A DNA stretch of 64,000 bases from Amborella trichopoda (GCF_000471905.2 NW_006499810.1:3915589-3979588); one strand, 5' to 3'. Positions 11,101 to 22,762 are shown, counted from the first letter of the stretch. A program made the numbers and translations. The notes: generated from the sequence alone by a model not told the origin.

Positions 11101-11739
11101 TTCATCATATGCTCAATTTGATACCTCTAAGAGTAGTCTCAAGAGTCTTAAAACTCGGTTCATCGCTCTAACTTCCTCTCTGTACGGTGGAGTCAAGTTG
11201 TGAGAGATATACACACTTTTACCCTCGCTCACTCGGATGGAGTCATCCTGAGTAGGTAGTCGAGAGAGTTTGGACTCTCTAGTCACTCTGATCGTCAAGT
11301 TTCGCAGCGTTTGCATGAATAGAGGGACCTCTGTCATCCCTTCCCCATCATCCTTCATTTGCAAGCCAATCCTTGTTCAAGAGAACCATTACAGAGGGGC
11401 ACTTTTGAGTCCACATTGCAAGCTCCGAAGTAAAAGAACGAGATGACACATCAAAGTTTAAGGAGAGTTCGTGTCCAAACCATGCTGGGAGACAGTCGGA
11501 GGGCTTCATGACTGTTCTAAGAGGGTGACTGCCCAGGTGTATCCCCAAGCCCGCAAACGATGAGGTAAGTGTCTAAAACACACCCTTGTCGAAAAATCTC
11601 TCTTGTTGTTGGTTCCTATCTGCATAAAGAAGAGTGCACGTGTATGCTTAAAACACGTCCTGCACATGCACCCCTCGCAGTTGTGTGCGAGAGGGTTTTC
11701 TCTCATTAAGAAAACCAGGCCCCGACCAGCCGTGTCTGG

Positions 11740-11935
11740 ACCTGCCGGACCACATCACAGCCCAACCTGCAGGTCGATACTTGGGTCTCACAAGGACTAA
11801 CTTGTCACTGTTACATATTTTTATCCATAGGTCCATTTCAAGCAATTCTTAAACTGTTGGAAAGCTCTCGGGCTCTAATTCAAGTTGGGATACGTTTTGT
11901 GTATTTTTGGGTCAATTATATTGGGTCACAAGGTG
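11740..11935 (-). repeat. Left-hand LTR remnant of F
   Basis: This matches 18,085-18,250 in the right LTR, in the same orientation. Shared blocks include GATACTTGGGTCTCACA, AAAGCTCTCGGGCT and CAATTATAT. The rest of a left LTR is not recognisable. Confidence 0.6.
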
Positions 11936-12337
11936 AATGACAAAGAAGTAGATACTTGAGATACGGTGGGAAAGAGAAAATTTTCGAGGGATCATTCTTT
12001 TGAATGACCAATACGTCGATGGATGCTTTTGATCCATAAGACATCGAACTAGCATTGCTATATTTGAGTCAGTGTGGTTGAAAGGTATTTGAAGATCGGG
12101 ATCTGAAGTGATAGTCAACAGGAACTGTGCTATCTTTGAGCCTATCACACTCCTTATTGTAGTCACTCCAATGCTACCTGGGAAGCTACCAGTGTAAGCA
12201 TCTTCGACTATAAACCTTTTTCTTGGAATCTCGTTCTTCAATCGAATGGGATTTTGATTTAGAAGAAATGATGGGAAGATGAATCTCTGGCTAATTGAAC
12301 TTCTTGTTCGCCTTCGATTCTGAATCTTGGGGTCCAC
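11912..12337 (-). other. Unassigned 141-codon open frame in F
   Basis: An open frame of 141 codons lies on the same strand as F gag, near the element's 3' end. It has a balanced, non-repetitive composition, with stretches such as GSFPGSIGVTTIRSVIGSKI and NIAMLVRCLMDQKHPSTYW. It starts MDPKIQNRRR, a basic N-terminus. I do not recognise a domain. It could be an extra 3' ORF of the element or a captured fragment. A chance ORF is possible, but the amino-acid composition argues against simple repeat origin. Confidence 0.35.
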
Positions 12338-12339
12338 AG

Positions 12340-14556
12340 GTTCTGGCCTTTTGGTTTGGGAACCTAAGGGTTGGTTTCTATTTTCTTAAGGGTTTGCAAG
12401 CATGGCAATTCAAGATTTGGAGGAAGCAGACGCATCATATCCAAGCCTCCATGAAACTCTTTTTTTTTAAAATATTTTAGAAGGTTGAAGATAGATTCAA
12501 TTTTGAAATAAAAACAGAGTCTCGGGCTAAAATTCTAACCCAAGAAATTAAGGGTTTTTTTTTTTTGAAAAACTCACAAAACACAAAGGGGAATTTTAAA
12601 GATGGATGAAAAATTTTGAAAAACAAAATTTAGTAAGCAGTAGAGGCTCATACTACCTTGAATCTATCTCTTCTTCTTCCTTTTTTTTTTTTTTTGTTCA
12701 TGAGCTTCCCAAACCTCTACTTGGGACTTTCAAGACATGGAATCACTTAGTACTTCTTCATCTTCCAATCTTCGCTCCTACGTCACAATTTAAGGAATAC
12801 TTTCTCTTATTTTTGAGAAAACCGGTGTCTTGGATAATATGGGATGCTGCCTTAGAGTTCTCAAAATATCATTGGCCTCCCAATTTAGTTCATCCACTAC
12901 CACTCCTTTGAAGTTTAGATAGTCGAGGCTTTTTAGGTTTCCTGACAAATGTCGTACTTTGCTTTCTAATGCCATTCTAACTTGAGAAGAGAAGAATTTC
13001 TGGAGATTTTGGAGAAGAGACGAAAATATAAGAGAATTTCTATTTTTTATCTCCCTGTGGTCCCTTTCTGGTGTTCAGCCCGATGGCCTTTTTTCCAATG
13101 CTCAGGTTTCCTTAGGATTTTGTGCCCAACGGCTTTTTTTTCTTTGCCCTAGGGTCCCTTTTGGGTGTTCAGCTCAGTGGATTTTTTTTTGTTTCCAACG
13201 CTCGAGATTCCTTTTTTTCATCTCCGCAGAATTTCTTTTTTTCTCTACCGCTAAGGTCCCTTTTGGGTGTTTATCCCAGTGTCGTTTTTTTTCCAACACT
13301 CGAGAATCCTTTTGATTTTTCATCTCGGTGAAATTTCTTTGTTTTTTTTCTTTTTTCTTTTTAAGAAGATGCAGAAAGAGGAGAAGGAGAAGAGTCGGTG
13401 GCTTTTTTTTTCCCTTCTTGTGGCACTTCGTCCTAAAAAACAGATAAGAACTCGATCATCCTTCCTTCTTCCAAGTGGCCGGGAGGTCCTAGCCTTGACT
13501 ATGCTTAGATTTTCCTTGCCCCTAGTTGGTATCTGATACTTTCTTGACAAATATTGTCCAATTCTTATAGAATATTTCCGTATTGGATTGCTTCACTGGA
13601 GCATTGATCTTCAAACTCAGAGTTACTATCAGCTTCATAGTCCTTCAATCTCTTGTTGGGTTGGCTAAGCTCAGTTTCTTTTTTCTTTTCTTTTTTTTTT
13701 CTTTTTTTTTTACTCCATTGATGTCATGGAGTAGTGTGCCTGAGCAGAGCATGGATGCCCCACTTGACTTATTTGAGAGGGAGAAGTAAGTGATCACCCC
13801 ACGCCTTTTCAGTAATCTTTTTCAGTCGGAATTTCATGTTTCTCTTGGGGAGTATATCGCCTCGAGACTTGTTGGGAGTTTTTAAATAAGACGTGGGCCT
13901 CATCAGTTGCCTCTGCTTTATTTTCATCATCAAGTGAGGGTATTCTTTTCAAATGGCAGGCTGCGCCTATAGGGTCTTCTTATTGAGATCTTTTCGCTTG
14001 AGGGGATAACATGATTTAATCTTCAATGTCTGGTTCTTTTGGAGATAGAGAGCTTTCAATTCTTGTGATATTTAGATCTTTCTCAGTTCCTAAATTGATG
14101 TCTAAGGTCTCCTCGACAATAGCCTACTACAGTCGAATCTGGTCTTAAACTGCTCAGCTTGGAACATGAGTTCCTTAGTGGGAGGTTCTTCGTCTGGTTC
14201 AAAATTTTCATCTGCAGGTGAGTCGGCATTTGTTTCATTTTCATTTTCTTCCTTGACTTTGTTTAGGTTTTAACTGGATGTGTCAAGGGGCTTGACTGTA
14301 TTTTTTATAATCGGAGAGGTGATGGTGCTAGACAAGCTTCGCACAGGATGCTTGTTTAGGCATCGTGCGCCAACCCGTTTTTTGAGTGTCATTGTATCCC
14401 CTTGATGGATTCAATAGATTGGGGAGTGATGCTCCAATTTTTAGTAATTTCCCTAGTTTGCTTGGCAGTTGAGGAGGTGGTAGCGATAACATGGACTCCA
14501 ATTATAAACAAAGAAAGTTGTCATTCTAACAGCTCTTATTCTGGAGGAATTTCAAA
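12340..14556 (-). other. T-rich 3' internal region of F
   Basis: I see no recognisable coding domain. Many homopolymer T runs occur (plus strand), for example near 12,680, 13,180 and 13,680. The only clear structure is the tandem array at 13,059-13,345. Where RT and integrase would be expected, nothing matches. Confidence 0.5.
13059..13345. repeat. 94-102-bp tandem array in F
   Basis: Three units begin at 13,059, 13,153 and 13,255 with GGTCCCTTTTGGGTGTTCAG or close variants. Each is followed by a T run and CCAACGCTCGAGATTCC. Confidence 0.85.
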
Positions 14557-15420
14557 TTATGGCCTTCGATTTTGGACGAGAATCAGTCTTTCGATAGTCA
14601 AGACCTTGAATTTCTCCAAGAATAAAACTTGGATGTCAAGAAGATTTAAGTTTGCATTGAAGCTTAGAAGTGTGCAACCCAACCCTCTTCGATTGTCGGT
14701 GTTTATTTTAACATGAGGGGGATGAGTAATTTCCTCAGCATGACCTTGCCCATTTTTTCCAAGGCCAGAGCCGGCGCAGTACTCCTGAGCCAATAGCATA
14801 TTCCATGCCGTGCACAAACCAAAGTAGTAATGACTACAACAATTTTTCAATTTCTCGGACAGTTTGTAGTCATCAATTGTCTGACGAGATGATTTTTCCT
14901 GCATTACATGGATCATGGCGTATTTTTTCCTATGTTACATAGATCTCTCGGATTTTCAATTTTTCAGAGAGTTTCTCTTGTTTTTTTTTTACCTTATCTG
15001 AATGTATGCTAGCCACTCATCCGGCAGTTGGGAACTTCAGGCATTGGTGCATAGTGGAAGCCACAACAAGATTTTCATGTAGTCATGGCCTGCCAATTGC
15101 TAGATTGAAGGAAGGTTCAATATCAAGGAGATAAACCTCACTATTTAGACCACTGACCCAATCTTAAGAGTGAGAGGGATGATCCCTAAGGTTTGACTTT
15201 GAGCCCCATCATAAGCTGCAACTAAGATGTTTAAGGCCTCAAGGTCAGTTTGTGATAACCCCACTCTTAGAATAGTTTTCAGGGACAAATGTTCAGATAT
15301 GCCCCATTGTCAACCATCACTCTCCTGATTTCATAACCTCTCATGAAATGGTGATATAAAGTGGATCGGTGTAAAAAAGATCAAACTCCAGAGGCATATC
15401 ATCATCAGTAAATGTAATGG
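14557..15420 (-). pseudogene. F protease and G-patch-like remnant
   Basis: Reading leftward on the minus strand, protease-like text (VDNGA-type context, LNILVAAYDGAQSQTLGI, LAGHDY) is followed by SGLGKNGQGH. The latter resembles the G-patch-like stretch found after protease in some Tat elements. The frame is broken in several places. In the intact family the protease processes the Gag-Pol precursor inside virus-like particles. Confidence 0.5.
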
Positions 15421-15985
15421 GTTCGGTGCCATTAAAAGGTTGATCATGTTGCTCAGCTCTTCGGGTCTAATATGAGTAGGGACATGAGTCCTTCCCAGTA
15501 CTTCCTCAATTTGGGCTCGATGAATGGGGTGAGTTCTTCATTAGATCCATGGTAGAAATGGATGCTGGAATTTTACTGAGATGAGCTGACAAGTTGTATT
15601 GTGTGATAGGCTCAACAATGTCCATTTCTTGTTCCTTTGTTGTTTCATTGGGCATGCTGGGATTTTGATCAACTTTGAGAAGATTCCCAAGCCTTTCTTT
15701 TAGAGTGTCGACCATCAATCGAGGTGGCTTGAAGTGACTTCCTCTCCTCTTGATCCTAAGGGAAAACTAAAAAAGCATCCTTATGGTTTTTCCTTTTAAA
15801 GTCTCCCCTGAGTGACTTATTTTCAATCATCATAATGGCAACTGAGTTGGCGTTCTTCGGGGGTTCAATTTCAACTTTCTTCCGTTATTGAGGAGTGGAT
15901 TGATAAATATTCCCATCTTTTGATTAGAGGCCTCCATAGGTGCATTGGTGGGAGTGTGGTTGATAACACCCTTATCTAGGACTTC

Positions 15986-17037
15986 TCAGATGATGCGCTT
16001 TAAGTTATAGCAATCTTCAGTTATATGAGTGTGATTTCTATGGTATCCACACGATCTGGATTTGTCTTTAATCTCATACTTTGGTTGAACAGGGTCTGAA
16101 AATATCGTGGACAATGGTTTCTGTAGTGGTGCAAGGTTACCTTCTGGAAATGGCCACTTGTATCCAGCGTTAGCGTTATTACTGAAGTTGAAGTTATTGG
16201 TCCTACCGGTGCCCCTGGGTAGATTATTTATCTTTTGATCTTGGGGTGTAACCGGTGCAATGACAATCTGGCCTATTGAGGTAGTAGTATTATTCTCTTT
16301 GTGATTGTTGTTATAATTGCCCTTTGGTTTAGTTTGTGATGGTACGACCACTGTCGAGTTCTCAAACTTTGCACTGACAGTGACGACCTTTGACCTTTCA
16401 TAGAAAGCAACTTGATCTATCATCTATTGAAATTAGAAAGTTCACAAACCATGACTAAAGAAATTCATACACTCTGGTAGGGAATTCTCCATGCACATGC
16501 TCATTTGAGAGGTCTCAGGAAGTGCGCAATCAGTGACCTTTGATGCGGATTCCCGTAATCAATTAGCAAAGTCAAGGAATGACTCATCATTTTGTTTGGT
16601 CCCAACCAACTCCCCGAGGGTCATTGGTTGTTGTTTGGTCCCTTGATATTGTTCGACGAATTGCTGAAACAATTTGTTAAGAGTCTGTTTAGAGTACTTA
16701 GAGATTACTTCTCGAAACCACGTTAGAGGTGGCCCGGAGACAGTGTACTCATCGCTTTGAGATGGCGCGGTTTGTCTTCTAATGCTGGAACAGTCAACAA
16801 GGAAGCAGTGACGTCATTATCAAGGCCACCCACTGAACTTGTTTTCAAACTTTGGGAACATGAAACCAGAGGAAGGGGTTCGACATCCCTGAGAACATCC
16901 TTGACATAATATTATGGAGGGAGTACATTTGAAACTCCGATCTTAGCCAGGGTCTCTTTCAACGTGGCTAATTCGCCTTTTAGCTGAGTGAGCTCAACTG
17001 AATCAAGAGTCGGTTGGTTGCCCGGAGCTAATGGCAT
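15986..17037 (-). pseudogene. F gag remnant
   Basis: The start codon is at 17,037 (MPLAPGNQPTLDS), soon after the primer-site region. The middle part reads ELVGTKQNDESFLDFAN and later NSLPECMNFF, typical of the retrotransposon gag core. The C-terminal part ends with CGYHRNHTHITEDCYNLKRI, a C-H-H-C knuckle-like motif characteristic of Tat/Athila gag. Gag would form the cytoplasmic virus-like particle. The frame is broken. Confidence 0.7.
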
Positions 17038-17162
17038 AATTTGTGGTGCAGGGATGCAATTGATATGAGTTGTACTATACTAGATGTAGGTTGGGAAAAA
17101 TAAGTATGAGAAAGAAAAAGAAGCTTTTTTTAAGTCGAAAATACGTATATGAAGCTCAAGGT

Positions 17163-17183
17163 GGCCCACGGTGGGCACTAAAC
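17163..17183 (-). other. Primer-binding-site region of F
   Basis: Immediately downstream of the 5' LTR on the minus strand the sequence reads GTTTAGTGCCCACCGTGGGC. This resembles the GGCGCCCACCGTGGG motif that I recall following the 5' LTR of many Tat elements. Confidence 0.5.
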
Positions 17184-18344
17184 TGTTTACGCTTTGATCT
17201 GAGCCAATCTCTAGTATGAGATCTGCTAAAATCGTAACAAAAATTAATTTATTTTTAAAAAAAGGTAGATAAGTTGGAGTCGTTTGAATTATGGGCTTAG
17301 AAAACTCTCAAATCTTTACAAATCCGATCTTTTTCTTAGTCCACTAGCAGCGTCAGCTCCAAATCCATATTTTGACCTAAACAAATACTTCTAAATTTAA
17401 TTAAATATAATAATACATTAATTTATGGAAAAAATAAAATAAACCATGGAACTAAATAAAGGAAAACAAACTAAATTAAGCAAAGACAGATATACTTACC
17501 TCTAGAGACCCAAAACCAAAGTTTCGGGCTTGAATCAGGCCGGTCCTCTAATTTACACCACCATCTCCTTTTTTGGATGTCTTTGCTTCTTAGAATTGGT
17601 GGATCTAGGGTTCCTCACACATGGCAAAAAGTTACGAATTTTAGGTATGGTCTACATAGGCTTTTCTAGAGATTGAAGAATAATTTCCTTAGTTTTCTAA
17701 GGGGTTTACGATCTTCTAAGGTTGAATATGAATTCTAGGATTTTATGTGATTTTTGGAGATTTGTTTAAAATTTGTTTCCTAAATTTTTAGAAATTTTCT
17801 CGGGATTTTTCCTATGTTTGGGCTATTTCCTTAATTTCAAAAATTTCTTAGGAATTTCTTGATCTCTTTTCTTCTCTTCTTTCTTTTGGGTTATGGAGGG
17901 GGTATTTAGAGAATTCAATTAGTGACTTTTGTTGATTGTTTTGGAATTTTTTCAAAATTTTTTGGATTTATCTTGAAGTTTTAGCCTTATATAATTATAA
18001 AAAATGCCTTTACTGCATCATAAAATGCTTTTTGCTGCATCATTAACCACCTCTACTACGTCATCGGACCACATCTAGACTTGCCGGGATGTGTCACAGC
18101 CCAGCTCGCGGCCCGATACTTGGGTCTCACAGGTCTTTTATCCATCAGTCCGATTCCGACGATTCTTGGACTGTTGAAAAAGCTCTCGGGCTTTACTTAA
18201 AATTAGGATAATTTTGGGCAGTTTTTAGGCAATTATATGGGATCTAGGTTTCCTATTGTCTACTAGAGTTTGTGTGGTCCTTTAAGCTCAAAATTAAGGT
18301 TTTTAAGAGCTCCCTTAGCTAGAATTTCGAGGGGGGTGTCTACA
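17184..18344 (-). mobile_element. 5' LTR of F
   Basis: The minus-strand LTR starts TGTAGACACCCCCCTCG at 18,344 and ends GTAAACA at 17,184 (1.16 kb). TG...CA termini and the adjoining primer-site motif define the ends. Confidence 0.65.
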
Positions 18345-18681
18345 AGAGGGAAAGTGAGAAAAAGTTAGTGCTAAAAGAGAGAAAAAACCTCTCAGGCCCT
18401 AGATCGTGTGTCGCATGCTCCTCGAAGTGGAGACTAATAGCTCGAACAATCTTAGGAGTGAGAGGGGAAGTGAGAAAAAGAGAGTGATAGAAGAGAGAAG
18501 AAAAAGAGAGGAGAGAAGAAACTTCTCATGCCTAGAACCGTAGGTCGCATGCTCCTCGAAGTGGAGACTAATAGCTCAAACGATCTTGCGAGTAATTTGG
18601 TCTCAGATTGTTCTGGATGCAACGGAAGTAGTCTGGTTTTGTTTTGAAGCCCTCAGAATGGGACTATAGTTGTGAGGTATT
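18345..18681 (-). mobile_element. Element D, LTR piece left of A
   Basis: In reverse complement this reads AATACCTCACAACTATAG and then CAAAACAAAACCAGACTAC, aligning with the first about 90 bp of the E LTR (9,316 onward). It also holds a direct duplication of a CGCATGCTCCTCGAAGTGGA block (units about 18,346-18,454 and 18,455-18,590). D is thus an LTR element in minus orientation, split by A close to its LTR tip. Confidence 0.7.
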
Positions 18682-19999
18682 TGTTTGATGGCATTTTTCA
18701 GCACCTTGGTCCCCAATGCAGAATAAAAGAGAAGCCGCTCAATAAAGTCATGACTTACAGTGGAATTTTTTATAGTCTCAAAATTGCCTCAAAACGAGTG
18801 AAAATATTTTGAAGGACTTCAAAAGGCCACCTGCCAAGTTTGGTTGCAATCTGACATGTCTAAGGCAGTGCAGACAAAGAAACTGTTTCGAAAAAATCGG
18901 TCTCTAGCACCCTAAAACGGACTCTATAACTGGAACCCCATTTTTAGAGCGTTAGATGGCTATAGGACTACCGCCATTGGATCTGACATTAACGAAAACC
19001 CCTAAGGGTCAAATTTTGGATTAAACAGATGTTTCAAGACAAAGTTACGGGTAAAAGACTGAAAAACGAGAGGCCGCATGCTATTCCCATGCGCCCTCCT
19101 TGCACCAGTCTCCATTAAAGGGGACTGGATTTCATAGTCACGACTAGTAACTTTTGAGGCTCATATCTCTGTCGTTACGAGTCAAATCACAATCAAATTT
19201 TGCGAGCGTGTTTGTCTCGTCAAGACGAGCATTTTTATATGTGGCACGTCTCGTGACGATATCCGAGCAGGGAGAAAAGCTAGAGAGAAGATGATGATTT
19301 GAGAATAAGAGTTGCAGAAAATCAGAAGTAGAGCATCTCACTCGAGCGGCCATATCACGGTGCTCGAGTATCCGATCGACACGAAATAAGTTGCACTACG
19401 TACATAAGATCTAGAGCTACATCTGATTTGAACCCTGCGCATGATGAACGGTTAGATTTGGTGTACGAAGGCTTTAAAATTGCTGTAGAATTCTGGCAAC
19501 TGAAATCCAAATACCGACCAAAAACCCAAGGTGGTAAAATCTTCATTCGGGCACAAAATCGAGTTTTGTTTGTTACAACGCGATCGTGACGGCATGCTCA
19601 AGGTAATTCATCAAAGAAACCAAGGAAATACATCGAGAAACAAGCGCACTATCGATCGTAAGTTTTCAAGATTCATGCAAATTTAGAGTCGTATGATCGT
19701 GGCTTAAACACACGATCCATGGCTCGAAGTTAGTATCAAATTGATCGCCATGCCTAGCTCAACGAGAAAGTAATCATCTTTTGATCACTCGAGTGCTGGT
19801 GCAACCCCGAATCGGCCTAGGAGAATCGCACACGTTCCATGGATGCAGCAGGGATTGTTTTGGAATTTCACGTATTATTGGGCAAGAGCAAAACCGTAAT
19901 TTTGCATCCATTTTTATGTTTTATTTTAATTCAAATAAATTGTAATTATCATCAATTAAGTTACATTTTAGGCATCTACCAATGTTTTGAGCCCAATTC

Positions 20000-20007
20000 T
20001 ATAAATA
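20000..20007 (+). promoter_or_regulatory. TATA box of the A 5' LTR
   Basis: TATAAATA follows CCAATGTTTTGAGCCCAATTC and is kept in the 3' LTR at 35,180-35,187. A GA/CT-rich leader begins about 80 bp downstream. Confidence 0.7.
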
Positions 20008-20144
20008 CCACGCTATATCTCATTGTAAAGGGCTTCGACTTCATGAATACAAATTGAGGGGTTCAATCTTGAGATTGTGGCACATCTTAGAGAGAGAGAG
20101 AGAGGAGAGTGAAGAAAAGTTCGGTACCCCTCGATAAATGTAAT

Positions 20145-20500
20145 TTTTTCTCTCCTCTCTTCTCTCTTGTTTTCTTTCTCTCTTCTCTCTCCTCTTCTTT
20201 CTTTCTCTCTCTTCTTCTTCTTCTTTCTTTCTCTCTCATCTTCTTCTTCTCCCTTTCTTTCTCTTCTCTCTCGACATGCACGGTAGTAAGTATTGGTGTG
20301 CACGTCTCACTCTGCTCTTCTTCTCTGCCTCTTGCTCCTCCTCTTCTTCTCTCTGTCTCTCTCTTCTCTACCTCAAACATGCGCAGCAGTACGCATCATT
20401 GTGCATGTCCCTCCCCTTATCTTTCTCTCTCTTCTTTATCTCTCCTTTTCTCTCTCCATCTTTTCTTCTCACTCTATTCTTTCCTTTCTCTCACCTCCCC
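20145..20500 (+). repeat. CT-rich stretch with CATGCAC motifs in the A 5' LTR
   Basis: Polypyrimidine runs alternate with ACATGCACGGTAGTAAG and related CATGC motifs. The counterpart is at 35,325-35,690. Confidence 0.75.
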
Positions 20501-21109
20501 AGTCATGCACAGTAATGCCCATCACTGAGCATGACATCCTCTTATCTCTTGGAACATGCACAGTGAGCCGTGCCTTAACTTGAGTGGAAAACCAAGCCTC
20601 TGTCTGAGTTCCTTCTCCCCAAGTTGTGCATGGCGATGCTTATCGCCACGTACAACGTTTCTTCTTCTATTCTCTGACAAGGACATTGAACCGGGCCCTT
20701 TCCCAAGTGGTGGGTCGAGTCGTGTCAGAGTCCCTTATGACATGCACGACAATGCCTATTGCCACGTGTGTCTTTTCTTTGCTCTCTCTTTTCTCTCTCC
20801 CTCTCATCTTGGACGGCGTAACCCATCGCGGTCCATGTTCTCTCTTATCCTCTCTCTCCTATCACGGACGGTGGAACCTATCGTTGTCCACGTTCTCTTA
20901 CCCTCTCTCTCCTATCATGGACAGCAGAACCCATCACCATCTATGTTCTCTCTTACTCTCTCTCCTATCATAGATGGTGGAACCGATCACCATCCATGTT
21001 TTCTCTTACTTTCTCTTTCTTATCATGAATGATGGATCTTATCGTCGTCCATGTTCCCCCTCCCCTTTCTCTTTTCCCTCGCCTCTGTCATGGATGGGAG
21101 AACCCCAAC

Positions 21110-22025
21110 GCCGTCCATGTTTCTTTTCTTTCTCTTCTTTATTCCTTCTTCTCTCTCGGTTTTACTCTCTCTTCTCTTCTTTCTTCTCTCTTTCTCTTCT
21201 TTCTTCTGTCTCCTCTTTTCTCTCCTGTCTCTTCTTTATTATTCATCTCTTTCTCATCTTTCTTCTCTTTCTTCTCTCTCTTCTTTCTTCTTTCTTCTCT
21301 CTCGTCTTTCTTCACTTCTTCGCTTCCTCTTCTTTTTTCTCTCTCTTCTCTCTTCTTTCCTCTCTCTTATCTTTCTTCTCTTTCTTCTCTCTTCTTTCTT
21401 CTTTCTATTTTCTTCTCTCTCGTCTTTTTTCTCTTCTTCTCTTCCTCTTCTTTCTTTCTTCTTTCTTCTCTCTTTTCTTTGTTCTCTCTTCTCTCCTCGC
21501 TCTCAACCTTCTTCGATCTCCTTTCATCTCTCCTTCTCTTGTCTCTCTTCTTCTTCTCTCTCTCCTCACTTCTCTCTCTTTCTTTTCTCCCCTCTTCTCT
21601 CTCTTCTTTCTCACCTATTCCTTCTTCTCTTTTCTCTCTTTTCTCTCTTTTCTTTCTTCTCTTTTCCCTCCCTTTTATCTTAACTCTTTTCTCTTCTCCT
21701 CTCCTTCTTCTTCTTCTCTCTTTTCTTCTCCTCTGTTTTTTCTTCTCTCTCCTCTTTCCTTCTCTTCTCTTCTTCTCTTCTTCTTCTCCCCCCTTCCCTT
21801 CTCTTCTTCTTTTCTCTCTTCTCTTCACTTCTCACTTATCTCTCCACTCTTCCTCTTCTTCTTCTCTTTTATCCACTCTCTTTTCTCTTCTCTTCTTCTT
21901 CTTTTCCTCTCGTATCTTCTCTCTCCTTCTCTCTCTTTTTCTTCCTTATTCTCTCTCACTATTCTTCTCTTATTCCATCCTCTCTTCTCTTTCTTCTCAC
22001 TCTTCTTTCTTCTCCCTCTCTCGTT
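21110..22025 (+). repeat. About 0.9-kb polypyrimidine tract in the A 5' LTR
   Basis: The plus strand is almost wholly TTCTCTC/TTCTTC with very few purines. Long open frames across it (20,974-22,102) encode only Ser/Phe/Leu runs and are artefacts. The same tract, slightly longer, sits in the 3' LTR. B and C LTRs lack it. Confidence 0.95.
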
Positions 22026-22746
22026 TGATCAAGGGACGGACTAAGTCTAGCACTATCATGGTAGTCTCGTCGTTGAGCAGTATTACCACCGTGTCAGTCT
22101 GAGTTTTGCCCATCTTGCTGTCATGACAAACTGGCCATCATGTCAGGCTGGTTGGTGTTGGTTCTTTCATCAAGTAGTATTGCTACTGTGCCTATCTTGC
22201 TACCACACATAATCAGTCACTGTACTGGTCTAGCCACTGTGTCAATCTAGCCGCTTTGTGATATTTCTCTTTTTTTTATTCTTGCCCTCTATTATATTCC
22301 TTTCTTCTCCTTTCATCACCCCAATCTCTATCCTCCTATTCTTCCCTTCCTTCTTTTGAATGTGCACATCTGTGTGCATTTCACCAATGACAAGGTGGGG
22401 TTCCTTGACCCACTTGTCTTGTAAATGAACCATGTGTGTGTGATCGTAGAAACATGAGAGTACATGTCAAAGGAGGTGATTTCGAACCAGTTGTAGGACT
22501 AGGGGACTTTCCGTCGTGATCTAAGAGGGCACCCGCCCGAGTTATTTCGAGTGAGTCACGGACCCTGATGAGGTGTGTCCCGCCTCACATTAAATTCCTC
22601 TCTCACCAGTTGGTGTACCTACCCTTGTTTCTTAATAAGGTTTCCGAGAGAGTGGTCCCAAGTCCCAGGTTCCCCTTGAAACCCGAGACAGGTGCCATCA
22701 AGTCATCTCGACCCGGGGGTGAGATCAAGGTATCTAACATTCTTAA

Positions 22747-22762
22747 TCACTCCACTGGGGAC
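22747..22762 (+). other. Primer-binding-site region of A
   Basis: TCACTCCACTGGGGAC lies a few bases after the LTR end. It resembles the GGCGACTCCACTGGGGA motif that I recall at this position in several Tat elements, where a tRNA 3' end would prime minus-strand synthesis. Confidence 0.55.

Larger units (their letters stand above)
4500..11715 (+). mobile_element. Element E: 3' half of a Tat-like Ty3/gypsy LTR element
   Basis: The element lies in plus orientation. It consists of the non-coding region 3' of pol (about 4,500-9,307) followed by an LTR (about 9,308-11,715). The internal part aligns along its length, in reverse complement, with element D (37,920-38,697, 53,206-53,708 and 60,963-64,000). 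The LTR shares blocks with the LTRs of A, B and C. Gag and pol are not present in the window, so it is an old broken copy. The left edge is approximate because the sequence grades into unrecognised AT-rich DNA, and no target duplication could be assigned. Its notable content is two antisense transcription-unit-like structures, listed separately. Confidence 0.75.
9308..11715 (+). mobile_element. 3' LTR of element E
   Basis: The LTR begins TGTTGAAAAGATACC, resembling the TGTT(T/G)GAAGATATT start of the LTRs of A, B and C. Shared blocks include AAAACCCCTAAGGACCAAAT near 9,400, CCACCCATGTTTGAGGG ahead of the TATA box near 10,350, and a late block around 11,480-11,530 (TCTAAGAGGGTGACTGCCC). The end is approximate, because element F abuts it and no clear CA terminus is seen. 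Confidence 0.65.
11716..18344 (-). mobile_element. Element F: Tat-like LTR element with gag and protease only
   Basis: The element lies in minus orientation. The right-hand (5') LTR spans 17,184-18,344 and begins TGTAGACACCCC. It is followed by GTTTAGTGCCCACCGTGGGC, similar to the GGCGCCCACCGTGGGGC primer-site region common in Tat elements. Gag, a protease-like stretch and a G-patch-like stretch follow leftward. I see no RT, RNase H or integrase. At the left end only a short block matches the right LTR. It is a broken element with several breaks. It sits between the LTRs of E and D; the right flank AGAGG has no certain partner on the left. Confidence 0.7.
18682..22739 (+). mobile_element. 5' LTR of A
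   Basis: It begins TGTTTGATGGCATTTTTCAG and ends ATCTAACA. At about 4.06 kb it is long even for Tat elements, partly because of polypyrimidine tract growth. It aligns with 33,947-37,919 throughout. Confidence 0.88.

Noticed and set aside
10670-11121. Open frames of 97 and 126 codons in the E LTR
   Set aside because: They follow the 126-142-bp tandem array, repeat the same peptide in shifted frames, and lie in an LTR.
20974-22102. Overlapping open frames of 356-357 codons on the plus strand, and purine-rich partners on the minus strand
   Set aside because: They arise from the polypyrimidine tract and encode only Ser/Phe/Leu or Arg/Glu/Lys runs. Stop codons are simply rare in such sequence.
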